From Bin94 sp965215535 (GTDB lineage: Bacteria > Gemmatimonadota > Gemmatimonadetes > Longimicrobiales > Gaopeijiaceae), in NCBI GenBank assembly GCA_965215535.1, contig OZ244063.1:2356001-2420000 (forward strand): a stretch of DNA of 64,000 nt, given 5' to 3'. Below are positions 26,531-34,407 of this stretch, piece after piece (position 1 is the first letter of the stretch; each line of letters opens with the position of its first letter). Made by a program: the position numbers and the translations under genes. The notes under the pieces are model-generated. The model saw nothing but the letters and a program-made list of their open reading frames with translations, did not search any database and was not told where the DNA came from.

Positions 26531-28347
26531 CTTGATCCACCCCCCTTCGCCAATTCGCGGTCCAGATCGTTCATAATCGCCGCCGCCCGCTCCAGCACTC
26601 TCTGCGGAGACTCGCCCTCGCTGCCTGCCGGAGCAAAGCGCTGCCGGTCACAGTCGTCCAGGCAGGCAAAAAGACGAGCCAGGGTGTCCGGCGACACCCC
26701 GCGCCGCGCCGCAAGCCGTCCGGCCTCTTCGCGCACAAGCCCCGCCTCGGCAAGGTTCAGTTTGTCGGCCAGCAACCCCTGAAGCGCCCCCGCAACCTCG
26801 GCATGAAATGCACGCCGGTCTCCGGTCGCCAGCTTCCGCGCCCGCGCCAATCGCCGTTTGGCCATTCGCCCGGCCCGCCGGATTCGTGCATAGGCCAGAT
26901 CGCCCTCGATCCGATCGCGGTGCCGACGCAGTACAAGTGCACCCCCGGCGGCAACCAGCGGCAGAAGAAGCACCACCCAGAAGAATGGTGTGGCGAAGAG
27001 CGAGGCCTGTGCACGTCGGAAGCGCGGCGTTCCGGTCTGGATGAAACGAATCTCTTCGCGCAGCGTCTCGATTGCGGCAGGGGCGGCCCCGGTTCCCTCG
27101 GCCATCGCCGGATCACCCGTCACCGTAATCGCCAGCGGCCCCGAGCGCGCTGTCTCGTAGCGCTCTGCAACCGGATCGAACCAGGAAATCTCCACCGGCG
27201 GGATCTCGTGATCGCCGGGAGCGCGCGGAATCAGCACATACTCGAAGGTGCGCGACCCGGTCAGGCTTCCTCCGCCGGGCGCAATCCGGTCTCTGGATTC
27301 GGGCGGGAAAACCTCGAATTCGACCGGAAAATCGATTGCGGGCGGGGCAAGTGTGCGCAAATTGCCGGTTCCCGAATATTCGATCCGCAGCATCACCGCC
27401 TCATTCGCCGCAACCGAATCGCTGCTGAGCGACGCCGACATCCCCAACCGTCCCACATGTCCCGCAAAGGATTCCGGTCTGCCCTCGGTCGGCAAGGGCA
27501 CAACTTCGATGGTAACCGGCTCCGAGACCACTCCCACCGGAATCTGCCGATCGAAGATGCCCGGAAGATCGAGTGCGCCGGCGAAGGGATCGAAGCTCTG
27601 CCGGTCGCGCATCCGCACCTGGGCCTCAATGCCGATCGGCTCCAGCATCCGCACTCCCGGTCCTGTGGGAAAGAGCACCACGCGCCGGATCGTCGCTGTC
27701 AGGTATTCGCTGCCATCGCGAATCACCTGCGAGGCCTGCGGCGAGACGGGTTGTTCCAGCTCTTCTGCCCAGAAGCCGGTGGCCTGCGGAATCGTTGTGG
27801 TGTAGCTCTGAATGGGCACGCGGGTAAAGATTCGGTAGGCAACGGTAACGGGCTCGTTCTCGAAGACGCGCGTGGCCGAAAGATCGGTTGTGACAAAGAG
27901 ATCGCCGGGGCTCACCGTCCCGCCCTCGCGCACGGGATCGGACGCAGGTTGCGGCTGATCGGCGATTGTCAGCACAAGCGGCTCCGTGCGCAGGGTGTTG
28001 CCCCCGACCACAATGTTCACCGGCCCGATCTCGAAATCCCCCTCGGTCAGCGCCCGAAAGCGATACTGATAGGTGATCGCCATGGTTGTGCGCCCTCCGA
28101 CAATCTGAACTGAGGTCGATGTCCCCGCGCCCAGAAAATCGGCAAAATCATCCATCGCCGGCAACACGGGATCGGCATCGGCCTGCTGCGCGCCGGAGAT
28201 CTCCACGTTCAGCACAAATTGTTGTCCCGTTCCCACCTGCGGGGAGTTGAGATAGGCGCGTGCCTCGACATCCTGGGCAACGACCGGTATGCCTGTTCCC
28301 AGGGCCGCCAACGCCCCCCAGAAAAAAAAACCGAACCGCAACGCCAT
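26527..28347 (-). CDS. batD: BatD-like protein (oxygen tolerance family)
   Basis: A 606-aa exported protein. The signal peptide is cleaved near VVAQ, and several beta-sandwich domains follow, starting with the BatD hallmark VEARAYLNSPQVGTGQQFVLNVEI. A membrane segment near residue 455-480 (FFWVVLLLPLVAAGGALVLRR) precedes an Arg-rich cytosolic helical tail. The family is usually linked to aerotolerance or stress fitness with BatA/B. A GTG (28350) directly precedes the ATG at 28347; the AGGAGG sits immediately before the GTG, so either could be used. It begins 4-7 bases after the batC stop and overlaps batE by four bases. Confidence 0.88.
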   Translation of the reverse strand: MALRFGFFFWGALAALGTGIPVVAQDVEARAYLNSPQVGTGQQFVLNVEISGAQQADADPVLPAMDDFADFLGAGTSTSVQIVGGRTTMAITYQYRFRALTEGDFEIGPVNIVVGGNTLRTEPLVLTIADQPQPASDPVREGGTVSPGDLFVTTDLSATRVFENEPVTVAYRIFTRVPIQSYTTTIPQATGFWAEELEQPVSPQASQVIRDGSEYLTATIRRVVLFPTGPGVRMLEPIGIEAQVRMRDRQSFDPFAGALDLPGIFDRQIPVGVVSEPVTIEVVPLPTEGRPESFAGHVGRLGMSASLSSDSVAANEAVMLRIEYSGTGNLRTLAPPAIDFPVEFEVFPPESRDRIAPGGGSLTGSRTFEYVLIPRAPGDHEIPPVEISWFDPVAERYETARSGPLAITVTGDPAMAEGTGAAPAAIETLREEIRFIQTGTPRFRRAQASLFATPFFWVVLLLPLVAAGGALVLRRHRDRIEGDLAYARIRRAGRMAKRRLARARKLATGDRRAFHAEVAGALQGLLADKLNLAEAGLVREEAGRLAARRGVSPDTLARLFACLDDCDRQRFAPAGSEGESPQRVLERAAAIMNDLDRELAKGGGSR

Positions 28348-28354
28348 CACCCTC

Positions 28355-29212
28355 CTACCAATCCTTCCGGGGTCGCCGACCCCGCGCCGGAGCCGCCTGT
28401 CGATTCACCTCGCCCGGATCTTCGGTGACCGCCTGCAGAAGCCGCTCGGCCTGCTCCGGGGTCATCTGCGGGGGGCTTCCGTCCTGCTCCGCCTCGCTCT
28501 GCCGATCCTGCTCCGCCTCGCCCTCGGATGCGTCGGGCTGCGGACGGGGCTGCGGCGCGCCTCCCTCCCCCTCGCCGGGGTCGTTCTCTCCCTCTTCCTC
28601 CTGGTTTTGCGGCGCGCCCTCCGGGTTTTGCTGCTGCGAAGCACGGTTTTCCCGGTTTTCGTCGGAGTTGTCCTCTTCCGGATTGTTGTCTTCGCCCCCC
28701 TGTTGCTCCTGCCGTTCCTGCTGCTCCAGCAACTGCAAAGCCAGCTCCAGATTGTGCTTGGCATCCCGGTCGGCCGGATCCAGTCGCAGCGCCTCCTTGT
28801 AGGCCTCGGCCGCCGGACCGCCCTGCTCCTGCCGCATCAGGGCATTGCCAAGATTGTACAGCGCACTTGCGCGCCACTCGGGGTCGGCGCCCTCGGCAGC
28901 TTCCAGGAATGCCTCCATCGCGCGCTGGAACTCCTGGCTCCGGTAGAGCGCATTGCCCTCGTTGAAGCGGGCGAGCGGAAGATCCGGGACCTTGCGAAGC
29001 GCATCGAGGTAGCGGGCGTGAGCCTCCTGAAAGCGTCCCTCTTCGTAGAGCCGATTCCCGGCCTCGACCTCGCGACGGCCATCCTGGGCCGCAGCCACGG
29101 CCATCGACCCCCAAAGCGCAGTCGTACAGATTGCCATGGTCAGGATTGCACCTGCCTTGCACATCCGGACAGGCCACAGCCGAAGCGCCCGCGCCCCCCA
29201 CAACATGTTCAT
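28355..29212 (-). CDS. batC: BatC-like TPR protein
   Basis: A 285-aa protein with a signal peptide (cleavage after about AVAAAQ) and three TPR motifs (AGNRLYEEGRFQEAHARYLDAL; ARFNEGNALYRSQEFQRAMEAF; ALYNLGNALMRQEQGGPAAEAY). A long Gln/Glu/Asn-rich low-complexity stretch follows (about 165-245), then a short C-terminal helix (TPEQAERLLQAVTEDPGEV). That arrangement is typical of BatC. The ATG at 29212 overlaps the batB stop as ATGA. The TPRs probably hold other Bat proteins together on the periplasmic side. Confidence 0.85.
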   Translation of the reverse strand: MNMLWGARALRLWPVRMCKAGAILTMAICTTALWGSMAVAAAQDGRREVEAGNRLYEEGRFQEAHARYLDALRKVPDLPLARFNEGNALYRSQEFQRAMEAFLEAAEGADPEWRASALYNLGNALMRQEQGGPAAEAYKEALRLDPADRDAKHNLELALQLLEQQERQEQQGGEDNNPEEDNSDENRENRASQQQNPEGAPQNQEEEGENDPGEGEGGAPQPRPQPDASEGEAEQDRQSEAEQDGSPPQMTPEQAERLLQAVTEDPGEVNRQAAPARGRRPRKDW

Positions 29213-30231
29213 GCAACATCCTCCATCTCTGCATAAGATCGGCGGCGGCGCCTGCCCGGCACCACAAACTCCAGAACCAGCAGACACAACGCCGCCCCCA
29301 GAAAGATCTGATACTGCTCCTCGAAGCGGGTCACTTCCCGCGATTCCACCTCCCGGCCGCCATCCCGGATCCGCTCCATCAGTCTTGCAAGTCCCTGCCC
29401 CACGCGGTGGTATTCGCCACCGGTCTGCATTGCAATATCCTGAAGCGCGGTCTCATGCAGCCGGGTTGTAATGATGTTGCCCTCGTCGTCGCGGCGGAAT
29501 CGTCCACCTGCTTCCACCCCTTCGACATCGGGAAGCGGAACCCCCTCGGGCATGCCCACGCCCACCGCATGAATTGTGACACGGGCCTCGACGGCGGCCG
29601 CGATTGCCTCGGCAAGTCCCCCTTCGTGATCTTCGCCATCGGTTACAATCACAATGATCCGGTTTTCGGGCGGGGTCTCTGCCAGCGCCTCGACCGCAAC
29701 CGCAATGGCTCGCGCCAGATCGGTTCCCTGGGCCGAGATCAGGGTCGGGTTCATCGCATTCAGAAACATCATGGCGGCGCCATAGTCGGCGGTCAGCGGA
29801 CTCTGTACAAAGGCGTCGCCGGCAAAGGCGACCAATCCGATCCGGTCTCCTTCGAGTCGCTGAATCAGGCGGCCAATCTCGATCCGGGCGCGCTCCATGC
29901 GATTGGGCACAAGATCTTCGGCGTACATCGAATTGGAGACATCCAGGGCAACGATCAGATCCTGTCCCTGCCGCTGCAGCATTTCAATGCGGTTGCCGAA
30001 TTGGGGACGCGCAAGTGCAAAACCCAGAAAACCCACCGCAAGGAGCACAAGCGCCATCTTCCAGCGCAGCGCCGTCTCGTGCACCGAATCGCGCAGGCGA
30101 CGCACAAGGGAATGGTCGCCGAAGCGATCGAGAAGAACGCGCCGGCGGTGGGCCGCAAAGCGATACAGAATGGCCAGCAGGGGAAGCAGGGCCAGGGCCC
30201 ACAGCCACGGGGCAGCGCCAAGGCGAAACAT
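29209..30231 (-). CDS. batB: BatB-like von Willebrand factor A membrane protein
   Basis: A 340-aa protein with two N-terminal hydrophobic segments (about 8-22 and 58-75), a VWA domain and a C-terminal hydrophobic segment (FLGAALCLLVLEFVV). The MIDAS metal site is intact: DVSNSM near residue 95, with the conserved GTD and VTDGEDH further on. VWA domains bind partner proteins through the metal. The ATG at 30231 overlaps the batA stop by one base (TGATG). Its paralogue batA precedes it, as in Bacteroidota and spirochaete bat operons. Confidence 0.9.
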   Translation of the reverse strand: MFRLGAAPWLWALALLPLLAILYRFAAHRRRVLLDRFGDHSLVRRLRDSVHETALRWKMALVLLAVGFLGFALARPQFGNRIEMLQRQGQDLIVALDVSNSMYAEDLVPNRMERARIEIGRLIQRLEGDRIGLVAFAGDAFVQSPLTADYGAAMMFLNAMNPTLISAQGTDLARAIAVAVEALAETPPENRIIVIVTDGEDHEGGLAEAIAAAVEARVTIHAVGVGMPEGVPLPDVEGVEAGGRFRRDDEGNIITTRLHETALQDIAMQTGGEYHRVGQGLARLMERIRDGGREVESREVTRFEEQYQIFLGAALCLLVLEFVVPGRRRRRSYAEMEDVA

Positions 30232-31223
30232 CAGGGAAGCGTCCTCAGCCAGGTGCGTCCCAGCACAACCTCCAGCAGAAGAACCAGCAGTCCCGCCACC
30301 AGCGGAATCGCAAAGCGCTCTCCGTAGCTTGTAAAGTTCTCGACCTGGATCTCGGTCGTTTCCAGACGGTCGATCTCTTCGTAGATGGCCTCCAGACTCT
30401 CGCGATCGGTTGCGCGGTAATAGCGTCCGCCGGTCGTTTCGGCCGTCGTCCTCAACACATCTTCATCGACATCGACGCGGGTTGTCACATACCGGCGTCC
30501 GCCGAAGCGGTCCGGAACCGGAATCCTCGCCACTCCCCGTGCGCCCGCACCGATTGTATAGACGCGAACCCCAAGCGCCTGGGCGGCCTGGGCAGCGGTC
30601 ACGGGGTCGATCTCGCCCCGGTTGTTGCGGCCATCGGTGAGCAGAATCACAACTTTCGAGGTTGCCTCGCTTGCCTGCAGACGCTTGACCGCAGTGGCCA
30701 GTCCCATTCCAACCGCCGTTCCATCCTCGATCAGCCCCACTTCGAGCTCGGCCAGCAGCTCGTCGATCACCGAGTGATCCAGGGTCAGGGGCGCCTGCGT
30801 GAAGGCCTTCCCGGCAAAGATCACAAGTCCAATGCGATCGTTTGTGCGCCCTGCGGCAAACTCTGCGGCCACCTCGCGCACCGCATCCAGCCGGTTGGGG
30901 GTCAGATCCTCGGCCAGCATCGAGCTCGACAGATCCAGCGCCAGCATGATATCGATCCCCTCGGCAATGACATTCTCGCCGGTGACCCCGGTTTGTGGCC
31001 GCGCCAGCGCCACGATCAGACAGACAAGGGCAAGGCCGCGCAGGATGGCGGAAAGGTGCTTCAGCCAGAGCCGCTCGCCCCCGGCGGCACGAGCCAGGGC
31101 AGCCACATCGGAATGAATCAGCGATCCGTGGCGGCGCTGCGCACGCGCCATGTGCCACCATCCCAGAAGGGGAAGGAGCCCCAGAAGAAGAAGGAGCCAG
31201 GGGTCCTCGAAGCGGTGAATCAT
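30231..31223 (-). CDS. batA: BatA-like von Willebrand factor A membrane protein
   Basis: A 330-aa membrane VWA protein. It has an N-terminal hydrophobic hairpin (DPWLLLLLGLLPLLGWW and LRGLALVCLIVALARP) and a VWA domain with MIDAS residues DLSSSM (near 101), DGTAVGMGL and LLTDGRNNRG. The C-terminal membrane segment is FAIPLVAGLLVLLLEVVLG. The ATG at 31223 (MIHRFEDP) overlaps the preceding gene as ATGA; the much longer in-frame ORF upstream is a shadow of neighbours. It probably forms a metal-dependent complex with BatB, with MoxR acting as the AAA+ partner. Confidence 0.9.
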   Translation of the reverse strand: MIHRFEDPWLLLLLGLLPLLGWWHMARAQRRHGSLIHSDVAALARAAGGERLWLKHLSAILRGLALVCLIVALARPQTGVTGENVIAEGIDIMLALDLSSSMLAEDLTPNRLDAVREVAAEFAAGRTNDRIGLVIFAGKAFTQAPLTLDHSVIDELLAELEVGLIEDGTAVGMGLATAVKRLQASEATSKVVILLTDGRNNRGEIDPVTAAQAAQALGVRVYTIGAGARGVARIPVPDRFGGRRYVTTRVDVDEDVLRTTAETTGGRYYRATDRESLEAIYEEIDRLETTEIQVENFTSYGERFAIPLVAGLLVLLLEVVLGRTWLRTLP

Positions 31224-32380
31224 GGTGTGTTCCCCGCCTGTGCAACGGAGACGGATGCGGGATTGGCGGCAGACGAAGCTGCGGGATTGGCGCCCACCCT
31301 CTCTGCACGGTCGTCCGCCCCGGTCGCCCCCTCCAGGCCGCTTGTCAGATTGACCAGGGTGCGCGCCATCTCCAGCAGCTCGCGCGACGCTTCCTCGCCT
31401 GGACGCAACTTCGCAAACTTGACCAGATCGCAGCGCTCCAGAAAGATGTGAAAGCGCTCGGTGAGCGGGCGGTCCAGCGCAGCTTCGCGAAGACCGGCCA
31501 CAACTTCGCCGGTCGTCATCTCCAGGGCGGGCACCTCGAGCTGACCCTCTACATAGCTGCGCACAATTTCCGAGACGCGCACATGCCAGCGCTTCACCTG
31601 ACCACGCTCCAGGAGCGACGACCGCTCCAGCTCTGCAAGCGCCTCGAGCGCCACCAGATGGTGAGGCCGCGGCGGTGGGGCCGGGCGGGTGACAGCGGCG
31701 GCAGGGCGTTGCTGCAGGCGGCCGCGCAACCAGAATCCGCCCGCACCCAATGCGGCAGCCAGGAGCAGCCAGGGAGTCAGAAGCCACCAATTGCGTTCGA
31801 TCGCCAGCGGACCCCGGATCTGGCGAATCTCGCCCGACGCATCCAGCCCAACGCTCTCGACCCCAATGCGGAAGGGATCGGTGAAGAGCGACCGGATCGT
31901 GCCGTCGGGGGCAGTGGCGCGAATCTCGATCGGGGGAATCTCCAGCTCGCCCAACTCGAAGCTGGTCAGATGCACCCGGGCCGCCGACGAAGCGCCTCCG
32001 GGGGCATCGGGCGCGGGCGTCTCGTAGCGGAGAACCTCCCAGGGTTCGACCGGAAGCGAATCGGGCCATGCAACCGACCAGTCGGGAGGGTGATTCACCC
32101 GCAGGCGGAGCTCGAGCGGATCGCCCAGATTGATGACGGTTGTATCGATCTCCATTACAACTTCGGGGTCCTGGACCGTGGCAGGCCGACCGACCGGCCC
32201 CTGCACACCCGCTTCGGGCCAGGCAGAGGGAATGCGCGGGGCCAGAGCCATCTCCGGCTGCCGCCCCGGGGACATGCGCTGCTCGCCCGCTGCCGACCAG
32301 GCCAGCGTCGCCACCGAGGCCGCCCATCCCATACCCCACACCAGCCCCAAAGCTCCGCGCCCGGAACGTGCCGGCCTCAC
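31220..32380 (-). CDS. BatD/DUF4381-like membrane protein of the bat operon
   Basis: A 386-aa protein: a signal segment, a BatD-like beta domain (INLGDPLELRLRVNHPPDWSV; ELGELEIPPIEIRA), a central membrane segment (WWLLTPWLLLAAALGAGGFWLRG near 200-222), and a cytosolic helical region (LEALAELERSSLLERGQVKRWHVRVSEIVRSYVE) of the DUF4381 kind. The tail is low in complexity. The start is GTG at 32380, overlapping the DUF58 gene stop as GTGA, and its own stop overlaps batA. The position between DUF58 and batA is the usual one for this poorly characterised component. Confidence 0.75.
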   Translation of the reverse strand: MRPARSGRGALGLVWGMGWAASVATLAWSAAGEQRMSPGRQPEMALAPRIPSAWPEAGVQGPVGRPATVQDPEVVMEIDTTVINLGDPLELRLRVNHPPDWSVAWPDSLPVEPWEVLRYETPAPDAPGGASSAARVHLTSFELGELEIPPIEIRATAPDGTIRSLFTDPFRIGVESVGLDASGEIRQIRGPLAIERNWWLLTPWLLLAAALGAGGFWLRGRLQQRPAAAVTRPAPPPRPHHLVALEALAELERSSLLERGQVKRWHVRVSEIVRSYVEGQLEVPALEMTTGEVVAGLREAALDRPLTERFHIFLERCDLVKFAKLRPGEEASRELLEMARTLVNLTSGLEGATGADDRAERVGANPAASSAANPASVSVAQAGNTP

Positions 32381-33255
32381 CTGACCCGCCTCCCCCGCTC
32401 CTCGAAAAACCGCCTCAGGGCGCTCTCGTACGGCACCCCGGTCCTGATATCGATCGTGTCCACGCCGCTGCGACGGAAGAGCTCATCCTGACGCGCGCGC
32501 GCGCCCTCGCGCTCCCGGCTGAAGCGCTCCCGGAAGGACCGCGCGGCCGTGTTCACCACCAATCTTTGCCCACTCTCCGGATCCTCGAAGTCCACAAAAC
32601 CCATCGGCGGCAGCTCGAACTCGCGCCGATCCTGCATCCGCACCGCCACCAGATCGTGCCTCCGCGCGGCCACCCCCAGCGCCCGTCCGTAGTCTTCGGC
32701 CATGAAATCCGACACCAGAAAGGTCACCGCCCGCCGCCGGATCACGCGCGACAGATACTCCAGCGCCCCGGCAATGTCGGTTCCCCGTCTCTCGGCCCGG
32801 CAATAGAGCATTTCGCGCAGAACCCTGAGCGCATGGCGGCGTCCCTTGCGCGGCGGCACAAAGCGCTCGATCCGGTCCGTGAAGAGAATCAGTCCCACCT
32901 TGTCGTTGTTTCTGATTGCACTGAAGGCAAGAACGCCGCAAAGTTCGGCCGCAAGCTCGGCCTTCATTCGGCTGCGGGTGCCAAAGCGCGACGATGCGCT
33001 CACATCGACCACAAGCATCAGCGTCAGCTCGCGCTCCTCTTCGAAGACCTTCAGGTGCGGCGATCCGGTGCGCGCCGTCACATTCCAGTCGATTCCCCGA
33101 ATGTCGTCTCCAACATGATATTCGCGCACCTCGGCAAAGCTCATGCCGCGGCCCTTGAAAACCGAATGGTATTCGCCCGAAAAGACCTCGTTGACCAGAC
33201 CGCGCGTCGTGATCTCAAGGCGGCGAACCTGTCTGAGGATCTCGCGGGGAATCAT
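32377..33255 (-). CDS. DUF58 domain protein
   Basis: A 292-aa soluble protein with the DUF58 signature (GRGMSFAEVREYHVGDDIRGIDWNVTAR) near residues 40-70. A VWA-like fold follows in which the MIDAS-like site reads VVDVSASS. The ATG at 33255 (MIPREILRQVRRLEI) has GAGGGAGG six bases upstream; an upstream in-frame start at 33273 lacks such a site. Genes of this family almost always sit next to moxR, as here (36 bases downstream of it), and probably work with the MoxR ATPase in assembling or activating the membrane VWA proteins. Confidence 0.9.
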   Translation of the reverse strand: MIPREILRQVRRLEITTRGLVNEVFSGEYHSVFKGRGMSFAEVREYHVGDDIRGIDWNVTARTGSPHLKVFEEERELTLMLVVDVSASSRFGTRSRMKAELAAELCGVLAFSAIRNNDKVGLILFTDRIERFVPPRKGRRHALRVLREMLYCRAERRGTDIAGALEYLSRVIRRRAVTFLVSDFMAEDYGRALGVAARRHDLVAVRMQDRREFELPPMGFVDFEDPESGQRLVVNTAARSFRERFSREREGARARQDELFRRSGVDTIDIRTGVPYESALRRFFEERGRRVR

Positions 33256-33291
33256 CTGCGCCTCCCTCTGCACGAAAAGCCCTGCGGTCGC

Positions 33292-34281
33292 TCAGGGAAC
33301 CTCGACCGTATCCAGCACCCGCATCACCAGCTCTTCGGCGCTCACCTCCTCGGCCTCGGCTTCGTAGGTAGGAATGACGCGATGGCGCAGCACATCCATC
33401 GCAATGGAACGCACATCCTCGGGGGTCACATAGCCGCGATGCCGAAGGAATGCATGCGCGCGCGCGCTCCGGGCCAGACAGATTGTCGCTCGGGGCGAGG
33501 CGCCAAAAGAGATCAGCGGCTCCAGCTCGCGAAGCCCGCAGCGGGCCGGTTCGCGGGTTGCAAAGACAAGATCGACGATGTAGCGCTCGATCTGGCTGTC
33601 CATGTAGATCGTTTCGGTTGCCTGACGCGCCTGCAGAATCTCTTCCGGGGTCACCGCCGGCGAGAGTTCGGGCACAGGACCGGCGCTCATCCGCCGCATG
33701 ATCTCGAGCTCTTCGTCGCGATCCGGATAGCCCACCGAGAGCTTGAGCATGAAGCGATCCACCTGCGCTTCGGGAAGCGGGTAGGTTCCCTCCTGGTCGA
33801 TCGGATTCTGCGTGGCCAGCACAAGAAAGGGCGAGGGCAGGTCGAAGGTGTTGTCGCCAATGGTCACGGTGCGCTCCTGCATGGCCTCGAGGAGCGCCGA
33901 CTGGACCTTTGCAGGGGACCGGTTGATCTCGTCGGCCAGGATGACATTCGCAAAGATTGGCCCCTTGCGCGTCCTGAACTCGGTCCTCTGCGGATCGTAG
34001 ATCAGCGTGCCGATCAGATCAGCCGGAAGCAGATCCGGGGTAAACTGAATGCGCTGAAACGAGGTCCGAATCGCATCGGCCAGGGTGCGCACGGTGAGCG
34101 TCTTGGCCAGCCCGGGCACCCCCTCCATCAGCACATGGCCATCGGCAAGGAGTCCGACCAGCAACTTCTCCACCATCGCCTTCTGCCCGACGATCACCCG
34201 TCCCACCTCGCTCAGAAGCCGATCCACGAAGCCACTCGCCTCCTGGATCCGGGTCTGTATGACTTCAATGTCGCGGTTCAT
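33292..34281 (-). CDS. MoxR family AAA+ ATPase
   Basis: A 329-aa AAA+ chaperone-like ATPase. Walker A is GVPGLAKT (near residue 49), Walker B is VILADEINR, and sensor 1 is LATQNP followed by DQEGTYPLPEAQ. A C-terminal lid carries SFGASPRATICLARSA, a MoxR hallmark. The ATG at 34281 (MNRDIEV) is preceded by AAGGTGGA. It is the first gene of the moxR-DUF58-DUF4381-batABCDE run, which ends near 25.7 kb. The expected role is ATP-driven maturation of a metal-dependent or envelope complex involving BatA/BatB. Confidence 0.95.
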   Translation of the reverse strand: MNRDIEVIQTRIQEASGFVDRLLSEVGRVIVGQKAMVEKLLVGLLADGHVLMEGVPGLAKTLTVRTLADAIRTSFQRIQFTPDLLPADLIGTLIYDPQRTEFRTRKGPIFANVILADEINRSPAKVQSALLEAMQERTVTIGDNTFDLPSPFLVLATQNPIDQEGTYPLPEAQVDRFMLKLSVGYPDRDEELEIMRRMSAGPVPELSPAVTPEEILQARQATETIYMDSQIERYIVDLVFATREPARCGLRELEPLISFGASPRATICLARSARAHAFLRHRGYVTPEDVRSIAMDVLRHRVIPTYEAEAEEVSAEELVMRVLDTVEVP

Positions 34282-34407
34282 TCCACCTTGTTCTGTACAG
34301 GGTTCGATTCCAGGGCGCTCTTCCCGCACCCGAAAGCGCCGCACCTTGCGGGCGACACCGAATCTGATGGATGAGCGATGCGGATGGAAGGGTTGCCTCC
34401 GCGCCCT

